NCBI RefSeq assembly: GCF_013394775.1
Contig: NZ_JABXYT010000001.1
Coordinates: 448,501 to 512,500, forward strand
Direction: 5' to 3'
Length of the DNA stretch: 64,000 nt
DNA from: Oribacterium sp. oral taxon 102
Lineage (GTDB): Bacteria; Bacillota; Clostridia; Lachnospirales; Lachnospiraceae
Each line of letters begins with the position of its first letter. Position 1 is the stretch's first letter. The notes beneath the pieces were generated by a model, which saw nothing but the letters and a program-made list of their open reading frames with translations, searched no databases and had not been told where the DNA came from. Positions 41,299-50,098 of the stretch are shown here, one piece after another. Both the position numbers and the translations under genes were made by a program.

Positions 41299-42456
41299 AT
41301 GAAGGCATCTGCAATCATAAAAAAATATACGATGATTATCGCTTTGGTGATCGTATTCCTCTTCTTTACGGCGCTGACCGGAGGCAGGCTGCTGCAGGCG
41401 CAGAACATTTCCAATCTGCTCCTCCAAAATGCCTATGTGCTGGTCATGGCATCCGGCATGCTTCTCTGTATCCTTACGGGAGGCAATGTGGATCTGTCAG
41501 TCGGCTCTACGCTCTGCTTTGCCGGCGCGGCGGCGGCGAAGCTGATGGGCTCCGGTGTGAACGCTCTTTTTGCGATTGCCGTTTCGCTTCTGATCGGCGC
41601 GGTGATCGGGCTGGCGCAGGGGTATCTGATCGGCTATGTTCATGTGCCGCCCTTTATCTGTACGCTGGCGGGAATGTTCCTCTTTCGGGGACTGGGACGT
41701 GCGGTACTGGATTCCAGAACGGTCAATATTCAGAACCAGAGCTATCTGAATATTTTTTCCTCCTATATCAATATTCCGGGGCTGGACAGCCCGCGGCACT
41801 GCGTATCGGCGCTGTTCGCCGGAATCGCGGTCGCTGCGCTGCTGACGATCGTGACGCTCAATGGCAGGAGAAGCAGGATCAAGAAGGGCTATGCAGCTGC
41901 TTCCCTCGGCGGAGAGCTCGCGCGGCTTGCCGTTCTGGATGCGCTTATCATCTGGTATTCCTCCAAGCTTATGCAGTACAAGGGGATTCCGGTCATGCTG
42001 CTCTGGATCCTTGCCGTCGTACTTCTTTTCGCATTCCTTACCTCCTCTACCGTGTTTGGACGTTATTTCTATGCGGTTGGCGGCAATGAGAAGGCGACGA
42101 AGCTTTCCGGTATCGACCCGAGGCGGATTTACTTCTGGGCATACTTTCTGATGAGTCTCCTCGCGGCGCTGTCCGGACTTCTGGTTTCCGCGAGAATCGG
42201 TTCTGTGGATGGAAATATGGGAAGCTCCTACGAGATGGATGCCATTGCCTCATGCTTTATCGGCGGCGCTTCCGCATATGGCGGCTCCGGCAACATCGGC
42301 GGCGTTATGATCGGTGCGGTTCTGCTGGGTGTCATCAATCAGGGAATGTCGATTTTCGGGCTTCCCGATCAATGGCAGTATGTCGTCAAGGGGGCTGTTC
42401 TCCTCGCGGCAGTTGTCTTCGATGTCGTATCCAACCATAAGACAGGTAAATCATGA
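41299..42456 (+). CDS. Sugar ABC transporter permease, GguB/MmsB type
   Basis: 385 residues with about ten to eleven membrane segments. It contains the BPD_transp_2 features GGNVDLSVGSTLCFAG and YEMDAIASCFIGGASAYGGS, which is the coupling-loop region. It is longer than ribose-type permeases, as expected for the GguB group. The stop overlaps the first ATG of the kinase frame (ATGA), giving a tight operon. Confidence 0.93.
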   Translation: MKASAIIKKYTMIIALVIVFLFFTALTGGRLLQAQNISNLLLQNAYVLVMASGMLLCILTGGNVDLSVGSTLCFAGAAAAKLMGSGVNALFAIAVSLLIGAVIGLAQGYLIGYVHVPPFICTLAGMFLFRGLGRAVLDSRTVNIQNQSYLNIFSSYINIPGLDSPRHCVSALFAGIAVAALLTIVTLNGRRSRIKKGYAAASLGGELARLAVLDALIIWYSSKLMQYKGIPVMLLWILAVVLLFAFLTSSTVFGRYFYAVGGNEKATKLSGIDPRRIYFWAYFLMSLLAALSGLLVSARIGSVDGNMGSSYEMDAIASCFIGGASAYGGSGNIGGVMIGAVLLGVINQGMSIFGLPDQWQYVVKGAVLLAAVVFDVVSNHKTGKS

Positions 42457-42470
42457 GGAGGGGAAATGCG

Positions 42471-43943
42471 ATGTATTATATCGGAGTGGATCTGGGCACG
42501 TCTGCGGCGAAGCTTCTTCTGATGGATGAAAAGGGCGCGATTCTCAATATTGTTTCGAAGGAGTACCCACTCTTTTTCCCGAAGCCGGGTTGGGCGGAGC
42601 AGAATCCGGAGGACTGGATGCGGGCGGTGCGGGCGGGCATCCCGGAGCTGGTTTCCGGCATCGACAGAGCTGATATAGCCGGCATCGGCTGCGGCGGGCA
42701 GATGCACGGGCTGGTCGTGCTCGACGAAAGCGATCGGGTGATCCGTCCGGCAATCCTCTGGAATGACGGCAGGACGCAGGTAGAAACCGAGTATCTGAAT
42801 CGGGAGATCGGACGGGAACGCCTCGCGGCGCTGACCGGAAATATCGCCTTTGCCGGTTTTACGGCGCCGAAGCTTCTCTGGATGCGGAAGCAGGAGCCGG
42901 AAAATTTCACGCGGATCAGAAGGATCATGCTTCCGAAGGATTATATCAACTATTGTCTGACCGGCGTGCATGCTACGGACTATTCGGATGCGTCCGGCAT
43001 GCTGCTGCTGGATGTTTGTAATAAGCGCTGGTCGGAGGAAATGCTTCGGATCTGCGGTGTTGCGCCGGAGCAGCTGCCGCGGCTCTATGAAAGCTATGAA
43101 GCGATTGGGACGCTGCGCCCTGTGATGGCGGAGGCGCTCGGGCTTCCGGAGACGGTTCGTGTGGCTGCCGGCGCGGGAGACAATGCCGCCGCCGCGATCG
43201 GCTGCGGCGTCGTCGGACAGGGAGGCTGCAATATTTCCCTCGGAACCTCGGGCACCATCTTCCTCTCCTCGGAGCGCTTCCGTGCCGATTCCGGAAATGC
43301 ACTGCATTCTTTTGTACATGCGGACGGAGGCTGGCACTTCATGGGCTGTATGCTTTCGGCAGCATCCTGTAATAAATGGTGGATGGACGAAATCCTCCGG
43401 ACGAGGGAGTACAGCGGGGAGCAGGCGGGCATTACGGAGGAGAGGCTCGGCCGGAATCATGTTTATTACCTTCCGTACCTGATGGGAGAGCGCGCGCCGC
43501 ACAATGATCCGGATGCGAGGAGCTGCTTCATCGGCATGACAATGGATACGGGGCGGGAGACCATGACGCAGGCGGTGCTGGAGGGTGTGGCATTCGGACT
43601 TCGGGACTCGCTGGAGGCAGCGAAGAAGCTCGGCGTCTGCCCGTCGTCCAGCATGCTCTGCGGCGGCGGTGCGAAGAGTCCGATCTGGCGGCGGATACTC
43701 GCGAACATCCTGAATATCCGTCTGACGATTCCGGAGACTGAGCAGGGACCGGGCTATGGCGGCGCCATTCTGGCGGCTGTTGCCTGCGGCGCATACCCCT
43801 CCGTGCGTGCCGCTGCTGCGGCGCTGGTTCATGTGACAGGCACGGTAGAGCCGGATCCGCTCATCGCTGCCCGCTATGAGGAAAAGTATCGGAATTACAG
43901 GAGCCTGTATCCGGCGCTTCGGGACATTTTCCCGAGGCTCTGA
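42471..43943 (+). CDS. xylB: FGGY-family carbohydrate kinase, xylulokinase-like
   Basis: 490 residues. The N-terminal FGGY domain begins MYYIGVDLGTSAAKLLLMDE, with GGQMHGLVVLD and then RPAILWNDGRT. The C-terminal domain contains the FGGY signature region YLMGERAPHNDPDARSCFIG and the nucleotide loop LCGGGAKSPIWRRI. It most resembles xylulokinases, which phosphorylate D-xylulose. I start at ATG 42471, with AGGAGG upstream. Together with the downstream isomerase family protein it suggests pentose or deoxyhexose use. Confidence 0.85.
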   Translation: MYYIGVDLGTSAAKLLLMDEKGAILNIVSKEYPLFFPKPGWAEQNPEDWMRAVRAGIPELVSGIDRADIAGIGCGGQMHGLVVLDESDRVIRPAILWNDGRTQVETEYLNREIGRERLAALTGNIAFAGFTAPKLLWMRKQEPENFTRIRRIMLPKDYINYCLTGVHATDYSDASGMLLLDVCNKRWSEEMLRICGVAPEQLPRLYESYEAIGTLRPVMAEALGLPETVRVAAGAGDNAAAAIGCGVVGQGGCNISLGTSGTIFLSSERFRADSGNALHSFVHADGGWHFMGCMLSAASCNKWWMDEILRTREYSGEQAGITEERLGRNHVYYLPYLMGERAPHNDPDARSCFIGMTMDTGRETMTQAVLEGVAFGLRDSLEAAKKLGVCPSSSMLCGGGAKSPIWRRILANILNIRLTIPETEQGPGYGGAILAAVACGAYPSVRAAAAALVHVTGTVEPDPLIAARYEEKYRNYRSLYPALRDIFPRL

Positions 43944-44110
43944 GGAGCCTGCTCCGTTTCTTCGAAGCTTTCGCATCGCTAACAGCTATTCGCGATGCTT
44001 GCACATCGCTTCGAGATGTGGTCAAGTACGCTCTGAGTCTGCCCGGGTCGTGCTCTGTCCGGCAGACTCGGAGCTTTCATACCTGTTGCGCTGTCAAATG
44101 TCCGGACGCT

Positions 44111-44160
44111 CGTGCAAGCAAGCTTGTTTCACGTTCGTCCGCTTGACAGGGGACTTATAC
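44111..44160 (-). repeat. Dispersed repeat copy 2, inverse orientation
   Basis: Ends in CTTGACAGGGGACTTATAC, the reverse complement of the end at 34626. The body TTCGTCCGC and CAAGCAAGCTTG also matches copy 1 with a few changes. It sits in the kinase-isomerase gap (43944-44191), which has two further hairpins (GCATCGC/GCGATGC and GTCTGCC/GGCAGAC) and no gene. Confidence 0.65.
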
Positions 44161-44191
44161 AGTAGAGTAAGGAAAAGAGAGGAAAACAAAA

Positions 44192-45736
44192 ATGAAGAAT
44201 ATTCCGGAGATCAAGGTGGGACTTGTCGCAGTCAGCCGAGACTGCTTTCCAGCGCCGCTTGCCGTCAACCGGAGAAGGGCGGTTATGGAGGCGTATGGGA
44301 GGAAATACAGGGCGGCGGAGCTCTATGAGTGCCCGGTCACGATCGTCGAGAGCGAGACCGATATGACGGATGCGCTCGAGGATGTGAAGGCGCACGGCTG
44401 CAATGCGGTCTGCGTCTATCTGGGAAACTTCGGGCCGGAGATCGCGGAGACGCTGCTTGCGAAGCACTTCGATGGGCCGGTGATGTTCAGCGCTGCTGCG
44501 GAGGAATCGCAGGACAAGCTTGGCGTGGCGGGAAGAGGCGATGCCTACTGCGGGATGCTGAACGCCTCCTACAATCTGGCTCTTCGGAATACGAGGGCAT
44601 GGATCCCGGAGAACCCGGTGCGGGATGCGGAGGGGGTAGCAGATAATATCCATGATTTCCTGCCGATTGCGAGAGTCCGGATCGGGCTGGACGGGCTGAA
44701 AATCATTTCCTTCGGTCCGAGACCGCAGAACTTCCTGGCATGCAATGCGCCGATCAAGCAGCTCTATAATCTGAATGTAGAGATCGAGGAGGAATCGGAG
44801 CTGGATCTCTTCGAGGCGTACCGGAAGCATTATGCGCCGGAGGAATTTCGGCTGGACGCGATAGTCGTAGAGAGGCAGAACAGGGAGATCGCGGAGATCA
44901 AGGCGGATATGATGCGGGAGCTTCATATCGAGACGCCAAGTGAAAAGCAGCATGAGATGTTGGACAAGTTCGCCGCCTATGAGGCGACGCTTCTGGACTG
45001 GATCGAAGCGAACAGAGGATCCCGTAAATATGTGGCGCTTGCCACGAAGTGCTGGCCGGCGTTTGAGGACATGTTCCGCTTTGTGCCGTGCTATGTGAAC
45101 AGTCGTCTGACAGGACGCGGCATTCCGGTTTCCTGTGAAGTCGATATCTACGGCGCGCTTTCGGAATATATTGGAACCTGCATTTCGGAGGAATCCGTCA
45201 CGCTTCTGGATATCAACAATTCCGTGCCGGCGGATATGTATGCGGAGGGGATCAAGGGGAACTACGACTACAAGCCGACAGACGTATTTATGGGCTTCCA
45301 CTGCGGGAATACCTGCTCGGGCAGGCTGGTGCAGCCGCATATCGGTTATCAGAAGATCATGGCGAATACGCATCCTGCGGAGTGGTGCGACGGTACGATG
45401 GAGGGCGATATTCAGCCCGGTGAGATCACCTTCTACAGACTTCAGTCCACGGCGGACGCAAGGCTCCGCGCATATGCGGCGGAGGGAGAGGTGCTGCCGC
45501 TTGCGACCCGCTCCTTCGGCTCAATCGGCGTCTTCGCGATCCGGGAGATGGGACGCTTCTACCGCTATGAGCTGCTCGAAAAGAACTATCCGCATCACGG
45601 TGCGGTAATGTTCGGGCATTACGGCAGAACGCTGTATGAGACGCTGAGGTTCATCGGCGTCGAGGCGGCGGAGATCGGCTACAATCGTCCGGCGGGCGAC
45701 CGTTATCCGGACGAGAATCCGTGGGGAACGCTGTAG
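44192..45736 (+). CDS. L-fucose/L-arabinose isomerase family protein
   Basis: 514 residues. The N-terminal half (IKVGLVAVSRDCFPAPLAVN, then GCNAVCVYLGNFGPE) has the Rossmann-like layout of the isomerases. The C-terminal half carries CEVDIYGALSEYIGT and LLDINNSVP, with acidic residues that would bind the metal, and FMGFHCGNTCSG. The reaction would be an aldose-ketose isomerization whose product feeds the FGGY kinase. The sugar could be L-arabinose, D-arabinose, L-fucose or another. A kinase-isomerase gap of 248 bases with hairpins suggests partly separate expression. Confidence 0.85.
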   Translation: MKNIPEIKVGLVAVSRDCFPAPLAVNRRRAVMEAYGRKYRAAELYECPVTIVESETDMTDALEDVKAHGCNAVCVYLGNFGPEIAETLLAKHFDGPVMFSAAAEESQDKLGVAGRGDAYCGMLNASYNLALRNTRAWIPENPVRDAEGVADNIHDFLPIARVRIGLDGLKIISFGPRPQNFLACNAPIKQLYNLNVEIEEESELDLFEAYRKHYAPEEFRLDAIVVERQNREIAEIKADMMRELHIETPSEKQHEMLDKFAAYEATLLDWIEANRGSRKYVALATKCWPAFEDMFRFVPCYVNSRLTGRGIPVSCEVDIYGALSEYIGTCISEESVTLLDINNSVPADMYAEGIKGNYDYKPTDVFMGFHCGNTCSGRLVQPHIGYQKIMANTHPAEWCDGTMEGDIQPGEITFYRLQSTADARLRAYAAEGEVLPLATRSFGSIGVFAIREMGRFYRYELLEKNYPHHGAVMFGHYGRTLYETLRFIGVEAAEIGYNRPAGDRYPDENPWGTL

Positions 45737-45809
45737 GGTGTCCGCACTGCCTGCATTCGCCTCCTCCTGCCTCGGAGGCTACTTGTAAAGAAACCTGCCT
45801 TAGTGTATA

Positions 45810-45874
45810 GTATAAGTTCCCAAGCGCCGCTTTGCTGCTTTGCGGCTCTCGTGCCGCTGACAGGGGACTTATAC
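45810..45874. repeat. Dispersed repeat copy 3: 65-base element with inverted ends
   Basis: GTATAAGTTCCC (45810-45821) and GGGGACTTATAC (45863-45874) are inverted copies of the end sequence in copies 1 and 2. Between them, GCCGC/GCGGC stems are possible. It resembles a very small palindromic mobile or REP-like element in the gap before the DUF3881 gene. Confidence 0.6.
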
Positions 45875-45948
45875 AGCAGGAATCGCCGAGGCCTTCGGTA
45901 TTGGGGCTGCTTGGGAATATTCCGTCAGAATTACCGAGGAGCAGAGGA

Positions 45949-46869
45949 ATGCATAAATTTTTACGTTCAATAGGTTTTTCAGGGCTGCGCGACGATTATG
46001 AGGTGGATGCTTATCTGGATCGCGCAGTTCACGAGAAGAACCGCACGCATATCGTCTCCATGGGGAGGGGCAGAACGCTGGAGCAGTATCAGCTTCAGGT
46101 AGCGCCGTCGATGGGACTCACGGTCGTGGGGCAGCGCGATGAAAACGGCAGCTTCCGGCGCGACTATTACTTTCCCTATGTGAGGAGCTATGACGGGACG
46201 CTGACCGAGGAGGGAGCCGCAGAGCGCCATGCGGAGCGGGAGACCTATGCCGGCGTGCTGGAGGATTTCCGCACAGGGATCACCCTGATCTTCTATCTCT
46301 GCAACTCGGTGCAGCTTCGTGAGCTTCGCCGGATGCGGATTCCGGTGCGGCCGCGGCAGGCATTTTTGACCGGGCTCGCTGTGGAGGGGAAGATCCTCTT
46401 CCCGCTGGAGAAACGTGAGGGAGATGAGGAGCGCCGGATGCGGCAGCAGAGAGAGCAGCGGGCACTGCATGAGGCGGCGCGGGACGGGGACGAGGACGCG
46501 ATCGAGACGCTGACGGAGACGGATATGAATCTGATGTCCGAGGTTTCCCGCCGTATTGAGACGGAGGATCTGTATACGCTGGTGGAGTCCTCCTTCATGC
46601 CGACCGGGGTGGAGTGCGACCAGTATACGGTGCTGGGCGAGATCACGGGTATCCGCGTCAAGGAGAATATCTATACGCATGAGAATGTCGTGGATCTTCA
46701 GCTGAACTGCAATGAGGCTGTCTTCCATGTCTGCATCAACGAGGCGGATCTGATCGGCGTTCCGGCGATCGGGCGGCGCTTCAAGGGAGAGGTCTGGATG
46801 CAGGGGGAGATGGAATTCACAAAGCTCCCGGAGGAGAATGCTGCTTCTCCGGAGAGGCAGGCGGAGTAG
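45949..46869 (+). CDS. DUF3881 family protein
   Basis: 306 residues from ATG 45949, with GAGGAGCAGAGG upstream; the frame is open back to 45832 through the repeat but has no site there. The opening MHKFLRSIGFSGLRDDYEVD and the later VRSYDGTLTEEGAAERHAER are typical of DUF3881, a family confined largely to Lachnospiraceae with no known function. No signal peptide or membrane span. It is followed after two bases by the S4-domain gene, so the two are co-translated. Confidence 0.82.
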   Translation: MHKFLRSIGFSGLRDDYEVDAYLDRAVHEKNRTHIVSMGRGRTLEQYQLQVAPSMGLTVVGQRDENGSFRRDYYFPYVRSYDGTLTEEGAAERHAERETYAGVLEDFRTGITLIFYLCNSVQLRELRRMRIPVRPRQAFLTGLAVEGKILFPLEKREGDEERRMRQQREQRALHEAARDGDEDAIETLTETDMNLMSEVSRRIETEDLYTLVESSFMPTGVECDQYTVLGEITGIRVKENIYTHENVVDLQLNCNEAVFHVCINEADLIGVPAIGRRFKGEVWMQGEMEFTKLPEENAASPERQAE

Positions 46870-46871
46870 AC

Positions 46872-47690
46872 ATGGAACGAGAGGATTTTTTGCTCGCGCA
46901 TCTTAGAGATCTTTCCCGCCGCACTTATCAGAATGCCTATCTGACGCACAGTAATTTTCTTTCCGAGGCGGAACTTGCCAGAGCTTCTGATATGCTTTCC
47001 CGAGAGGGGATGTCCGGACAGGGGAATGCGCCCTTCTTCTCCTACGGCGGGTGGGAGGAGGCAGAGCGTCGTGTGCTGGTTTTCCTGCCGGAGTATCTGA
47101 CGCAGGAGGAATTTCTCTATGCAGAGCGGCAGGAGAGCACGGTGGTCGCTCTGCTCCATGTTTTTCCACGGAATCATCGCTTCGCAGAGCCGCTTGGCCA
47201 CAGGGATTATCTCGGCAGCCTGATGCAGCTCGGACTCGAGCGGGAGCAGATCGGGGACATTTTGGTGGGAAACCACAGGGAGGAGGAGCCGGATTCAAAG
47301 GACGAGGCGTATCTCTATGTGATGGCGGACCGTGCGGAGCTGATCGCGGCAGAGCTTCGGCGGGTGAGGCACAGTACAGTAGTCTGCGAGCGGGTTCCGC
47401 TGACGGACTGCCGGCTGGGGAAGCGCTTCCGGGAGCTGTCCGGCTCTGTCGCATCGGAGCGGCTGGACGCGGTGCTCGCGATGGCCTATCATCTCTCGCG
47501 CGGCAGGGCACAGGAGTTGATCGGCGCGGAGCTGGTGCGGATCGACGGCAGGACGGCGGACTCTGCCGGGACGCTCCTTCGGGAGGGACAGAGGGTTTCC
47601 GCGCGCGGGCTTGGGAAGTTTCTCTACCTTGGTACAGGCTCCCGCACTAAAAAGGGAAGAGTCTATGCGTCGGTACGGCTCTACGTCTGA
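46872..47690 (+). CDS. YlmH family S4-domain RNA-binding protein
   Basis: 272 residues. The C-terminal S4 domain spans SERLDAVLAMAYHLSRGRAQ to ELVRIDGRTADSAGTLLREG. The N-terminal part (LTHSNFLSEAELARASDML) is the YlmH region. YlmH-type proteins bind ribosomal RNA or ribosomes and have been linked to cell division and ribosome rescue. The location beside DUF3881 rather than in the usual ylm/div cluster is a small difference. Confidence 0.87.
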   Translation: MEREDFLLAHLRDLSRRTYQNAYLTHSNFLSEAELARASDMLSREGMSGQGNAPFFSYGGWEEAERRVLVFLPEYLTQEEFLYAERQESTVVALLHVFPRNHRFAEPLGHRDYLGSLMQLGLEREQIGDILVGNHREEEPDSKDEAYLYVMADRAELIAAELRRVRHSTVVCERVPLTDCRLGKRFRELSGSVASERLDAVLAMAYHLSRGRAQELIGAELVRIDGRTADSAGTLLREGQRVSARGLGKFLYLGTGSRTKKGRVYASVRLYV

Positions 47691-47844
47691 ACGGACAGAG
47701 AAGCTTTCGGAGGGCGTGGGGCATCTTCGCGGCATCCGGCGCTTCCGGCGTGCCGTTTGAGAAGCAGAAAGCACTTGCAATCCTTCCGCATTTGTGATAG
47801 TGTGATAAGGCTGAAAACCAAGTGACCGTGAGGTCGATGAGACA

Positions 47845-47865
47845 GCATGGTTGGAAACCATGCGG
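47845..47865 (+). promoter_or_regulatory. Hairpin in the rpmE leader
   Basis: GCATGGTT and AACCATGC form an 8-bp stem just before the ribosome binding site region of rpmE. TTGCAA at about 47776 is a possible -35 box. The hairpin may be an L31 leader for autoregulation. Confidence 0.5.
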
Positions 47866-47878
47866 AAAGAGGGAACAA

Positions 47879-48079
47879 ATGAGAGAGGGAATTCATCCGA
47901 CTTACTATCAGGCAACTGTTACCTGCAACTGCGGCAACACCTTCGTGACCGGCTCTACCAAGCAGGACATTCACGTCGAGGTCTGCTCCAAGTGCCATTC
48001 GTTCTATACCGGCGCGCAGAAGACGGCCTCCGCGAAGGGACGTATCGATAAGTTCAATAAGAAGTTCGGTATCCGGTAA
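47879..48079 (+). CDS. rpmE: 50S ribosomal protein L31
   Basis: 66 residues, [20 protein letters not shown] at the start. It has cysteines in CNC and CSKC, the zinc-binding (C+) form of L31. The start is ATG 47879; the frame is open upstream to 47822 but runs through the leader hairpin. It has its own terminator. Confidence 0.97.
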   Translation: MREGIHPTYYQATVTCNCGNTFVTGSTKQDIHVEVCSKCHSFYTGAQKTASAKGRIDKFNKKFGIR

Positions 48080-48091
48080 GAGAAGAATAAG

Positions 48092-48130
48092 AAGGGGGTG
48101 GGAGTCTTTGGCTTCCGCCCCTTTATTATT
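48092..48130 (+). terminator. rpmE terminator
   Basis: AGGGGGTGGGAG and CTTCCGCCCCT arms (one G-T pair, one mismatch) followed by TTATTATT. Confidence 0.8.
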
Positions 48131-48230
48131 GTATGAGCTCCTGTGCAGCGAAGTGACGCGTAAGCTTATATAATATATGGCGTGATTTATTTATTATGCG
48201 GGGCTTTGCGGCAGTATAAGAAAGGACAGA

Positions 48231-49187
48231 ATGATGGCGAGGGAAAAGCGGCGGCAGCGCTACAGCGGGATCGGCGGACAGGCAGTTATAGAGGGGATTA
48301 TGATGAAGAACGGAGAGGACTATGCCGTCGCCGTGCGGAAGCCGAACGGCGAGATCGAAGTGAAGAAGGAGAAGTACCGTGCGCTCCCGGATCGATATCC
48401 CCTCCTGCGGATGCCCTTCCTGCGGGGGATCTTCTCCTTTGCAGATGCCATGGTGCTGGGGATGCGCTGCCTCAGCTACAGCGCCTCCTTTTTTGAGGAT
48501 GACGCGGATTCCGAGCCCTCGAGGCTGGAACGCTGGCTGATCGGGGTCTTCGGAGAGCGGCTTGAGGCGGTGCTCTCTGCGGTCGTCATTGCCTTCTCTT
48601 TTGTCGCTGCGCTGCTGCTCTTCGTGCTTCTCCCGACCCTTGCCGTGAATTTTCTCTCGCGTTGGATCGTTTCGGAGTCGGGACGGGCACTTCTCGAGGG
48701 GCTTCTTCGGGTACTGATTTTCGTGCTCTATATCCGACTGATCTCGAAGGCGCCGGACATCCGCAGAACCTTCGAATATCATGGTGCAGAGCACAAGTGC
48801 ATTAACTGTGTGGAGCATGGGCTCCCTCTGACGGTGGAGAATGTCATGGCATCCTCGAAGGAACACAAGCGCTGTGGGACGAGCTTCCTCGTATATGTGA
48901 TGATGATTTCCATCCTTCTCTTCATGTTGCTCCGCTTCGATACACTCTGGCTTCGGCTCCTCTCAAGGCTTTTACTGATTCCGGTGATTGCCGGGATCAG
49001 CTATGAGCTTCTCCGCGTTGTCGGCATCTACGATAATTTGCTTACAGAGCTGCTATTTATCCCGGGCATGTGGATGCAGGGGCTCACGACGACCGAGCCG
49101 GATGCGGAGGAGGTTGCGGTGGCGATCGCGGCGACGGAGGCGGTATTTGACTGGAGGGAATATCTGAGGAAGCGGGAGCAGGAGTAA
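48231..49187 (+). CDS. DUF1385 family membrane protein
   Basis: 318 residues. It has the DUF1385 features GIGGQAVIEGIMMKNGEDYA and YHGAEHKCINCVEHGLPLTV, the latter with His and Cys residues that could bind a metal. There are about five to six membrane segments. The family is widespread in Firmicutes next to rpmE and prmC, as here, but its activity is not established. The stop overlaps the prmC start by one base. Confidence 0.9.
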   Translation: MMAREKRRQRYSGIGGQAVIEGIMMKNGEDYAVAVRKPNGEIEVKKEKYRALPDRYPLLRMPFLRGIFSFADAMVLGMRCLSYSASFFEDDADSEPSRLERWLIGVFGERLEAVLSAVVIAFSFVAALLLFVLLPTLAVNFLSRWIVSESGRALLEGLLRVLIFVLYIRLISKAPDIRRTFEYHGAEHKCINCVEHGLPLTVENVMASSKEHKRCGTSFLVYVMMISILLFMLLRFDTLWLRLLSRLLLIPVIAGISYELLRVVGIYDNLLTELLFIPGMWMQGLTTTEPDAEEVAVAIAATEAVFDWREYLRKREQE

Positions 49188-50098
49188 TGATAGTACGGGA
49201 GCTGATGCGGGAAATGACGGAGATGCTTCGGGCAGCGGGGGTGGAGGATGCACGCTTCGATGCGCGGCAGCTCCTGAAAGGAGCGCTCGGGCTGGATACC
49301 GCGCACTACCTTCTGTGGGAGCAGAGGGAGCTCTCGGCGCTGTTTCCGGAAGAGGAGCTTCGGAGGAAGCTCCGTAGGCTCCGGCGGGACTGCGAGAGGC
49401 GGGCGGCGCGGGAGCCGCTCCAGCAGATCCTCGGGGAGACGATATTCTATGGGCTTCGCTTTCTTGTAAATGAGGATGTGCTGTGTCCCCGGCAGGATAC
49501 GGAGCTTCTCGTGGAAAGGGTGATAAAGGACTATGAAAATGTGGACAAGTCCGCGCTTCGCGTCCTCGATCTCTGCACCGGAAGCGGCTGCATCGCACTG
49601 AGCCTCGCAAGCTGCGGGGGATTTCCGGATGTGAGTGCGGCAGATATTTCAGAAGCGGCGCTGGCGCTTGCCGAGAAGAACCGGGCGGCGCTGCTGGGGG
49701 AGGAGAAGGGGAGCCTGCGCCTGCTCCGCTCCGACCTCTTCGAGGCGCTTTCCGGAGAGTGCTTCGACATCATTGTATCGAATCCGCCTTATATCCCGAC
49801 GGCGGTCATCGATACGCTTTCACCGGAGGTGAGGGAGCATGAGCCGCGAATCGCGCTGGATGGGCATGCGGACGGGCTGTATTTTTACAGAAGGATTACC
49901 GAAGAGGCAGGGCGCTTCCTTCGGGCAGGCGGCAGACTCTATGTCGAGATCGGTTACGATCAGGGCGAGTGCGTGCAGGAGCTTTTTCTCCGCGCGGGCT
50001 TCACAGAGGTGAGGCTCTGCCAGGATCTCGGCGGTAACGACCGGCTTGTCTGCGGACGCCGGAGCGGGTATAATATGATTCCAGTGTATAAGGTCTGA
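49187..50098 (+). CDS. prmC: Peptide chain release factor N5-glutamine methyltransferase
   Basis: 303 residues. The S-adenosylmethionine site is VLDLCTGSGCIALSLA and the catalytic motif is NPPY in FDIIVSNPPYIPT. PrmC methylates the Gln of the GGQ motif of release factors, and its substrate PrfA is encoded just downstream. The C-terminal codons run directly into the first 168-base repeat, which starts at the last two codons (GTC TGA). Confidence 0.95.
   Translation: MIVRELMREMTEMLRAAGVEDARFDARQLLKGALGLDTAHYLLWEQRELSALFPEEELRRKLRRLRRDCERRAAREPLQQILGETIFYGLRFLVNEDVLCPRQDTELLVERVIKDYENVDKSALRVLDLCTGSGCIALSLASCGGFPDVSAADISEAALALAEKNRAALLGEEKGSLRLLRSDLFEALSGECFDIIVSNPPYIPTAVIDTLSPEVREHEPRIALDGHADGLYFYRRITEEAGRFLRAGGRLYVEIGYDQGECVQELFLRAGFTEVRLCQDLGGNDRLVCGRRSGYNMIPVYKV

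Noticed and set aside
39613..41427. Minus-strand frame of 604 codons opposite the sugar ATPase gene
   Set aside because: Antisense shadow of the two-domain ATPase, with no recognizable motifs.
45832..45948. 39-codon extension of the DUF3881 protein
   Set aside because: It overlaps the dispersed repeat and the recognised family start with a good ribosome binding site is at 45949.
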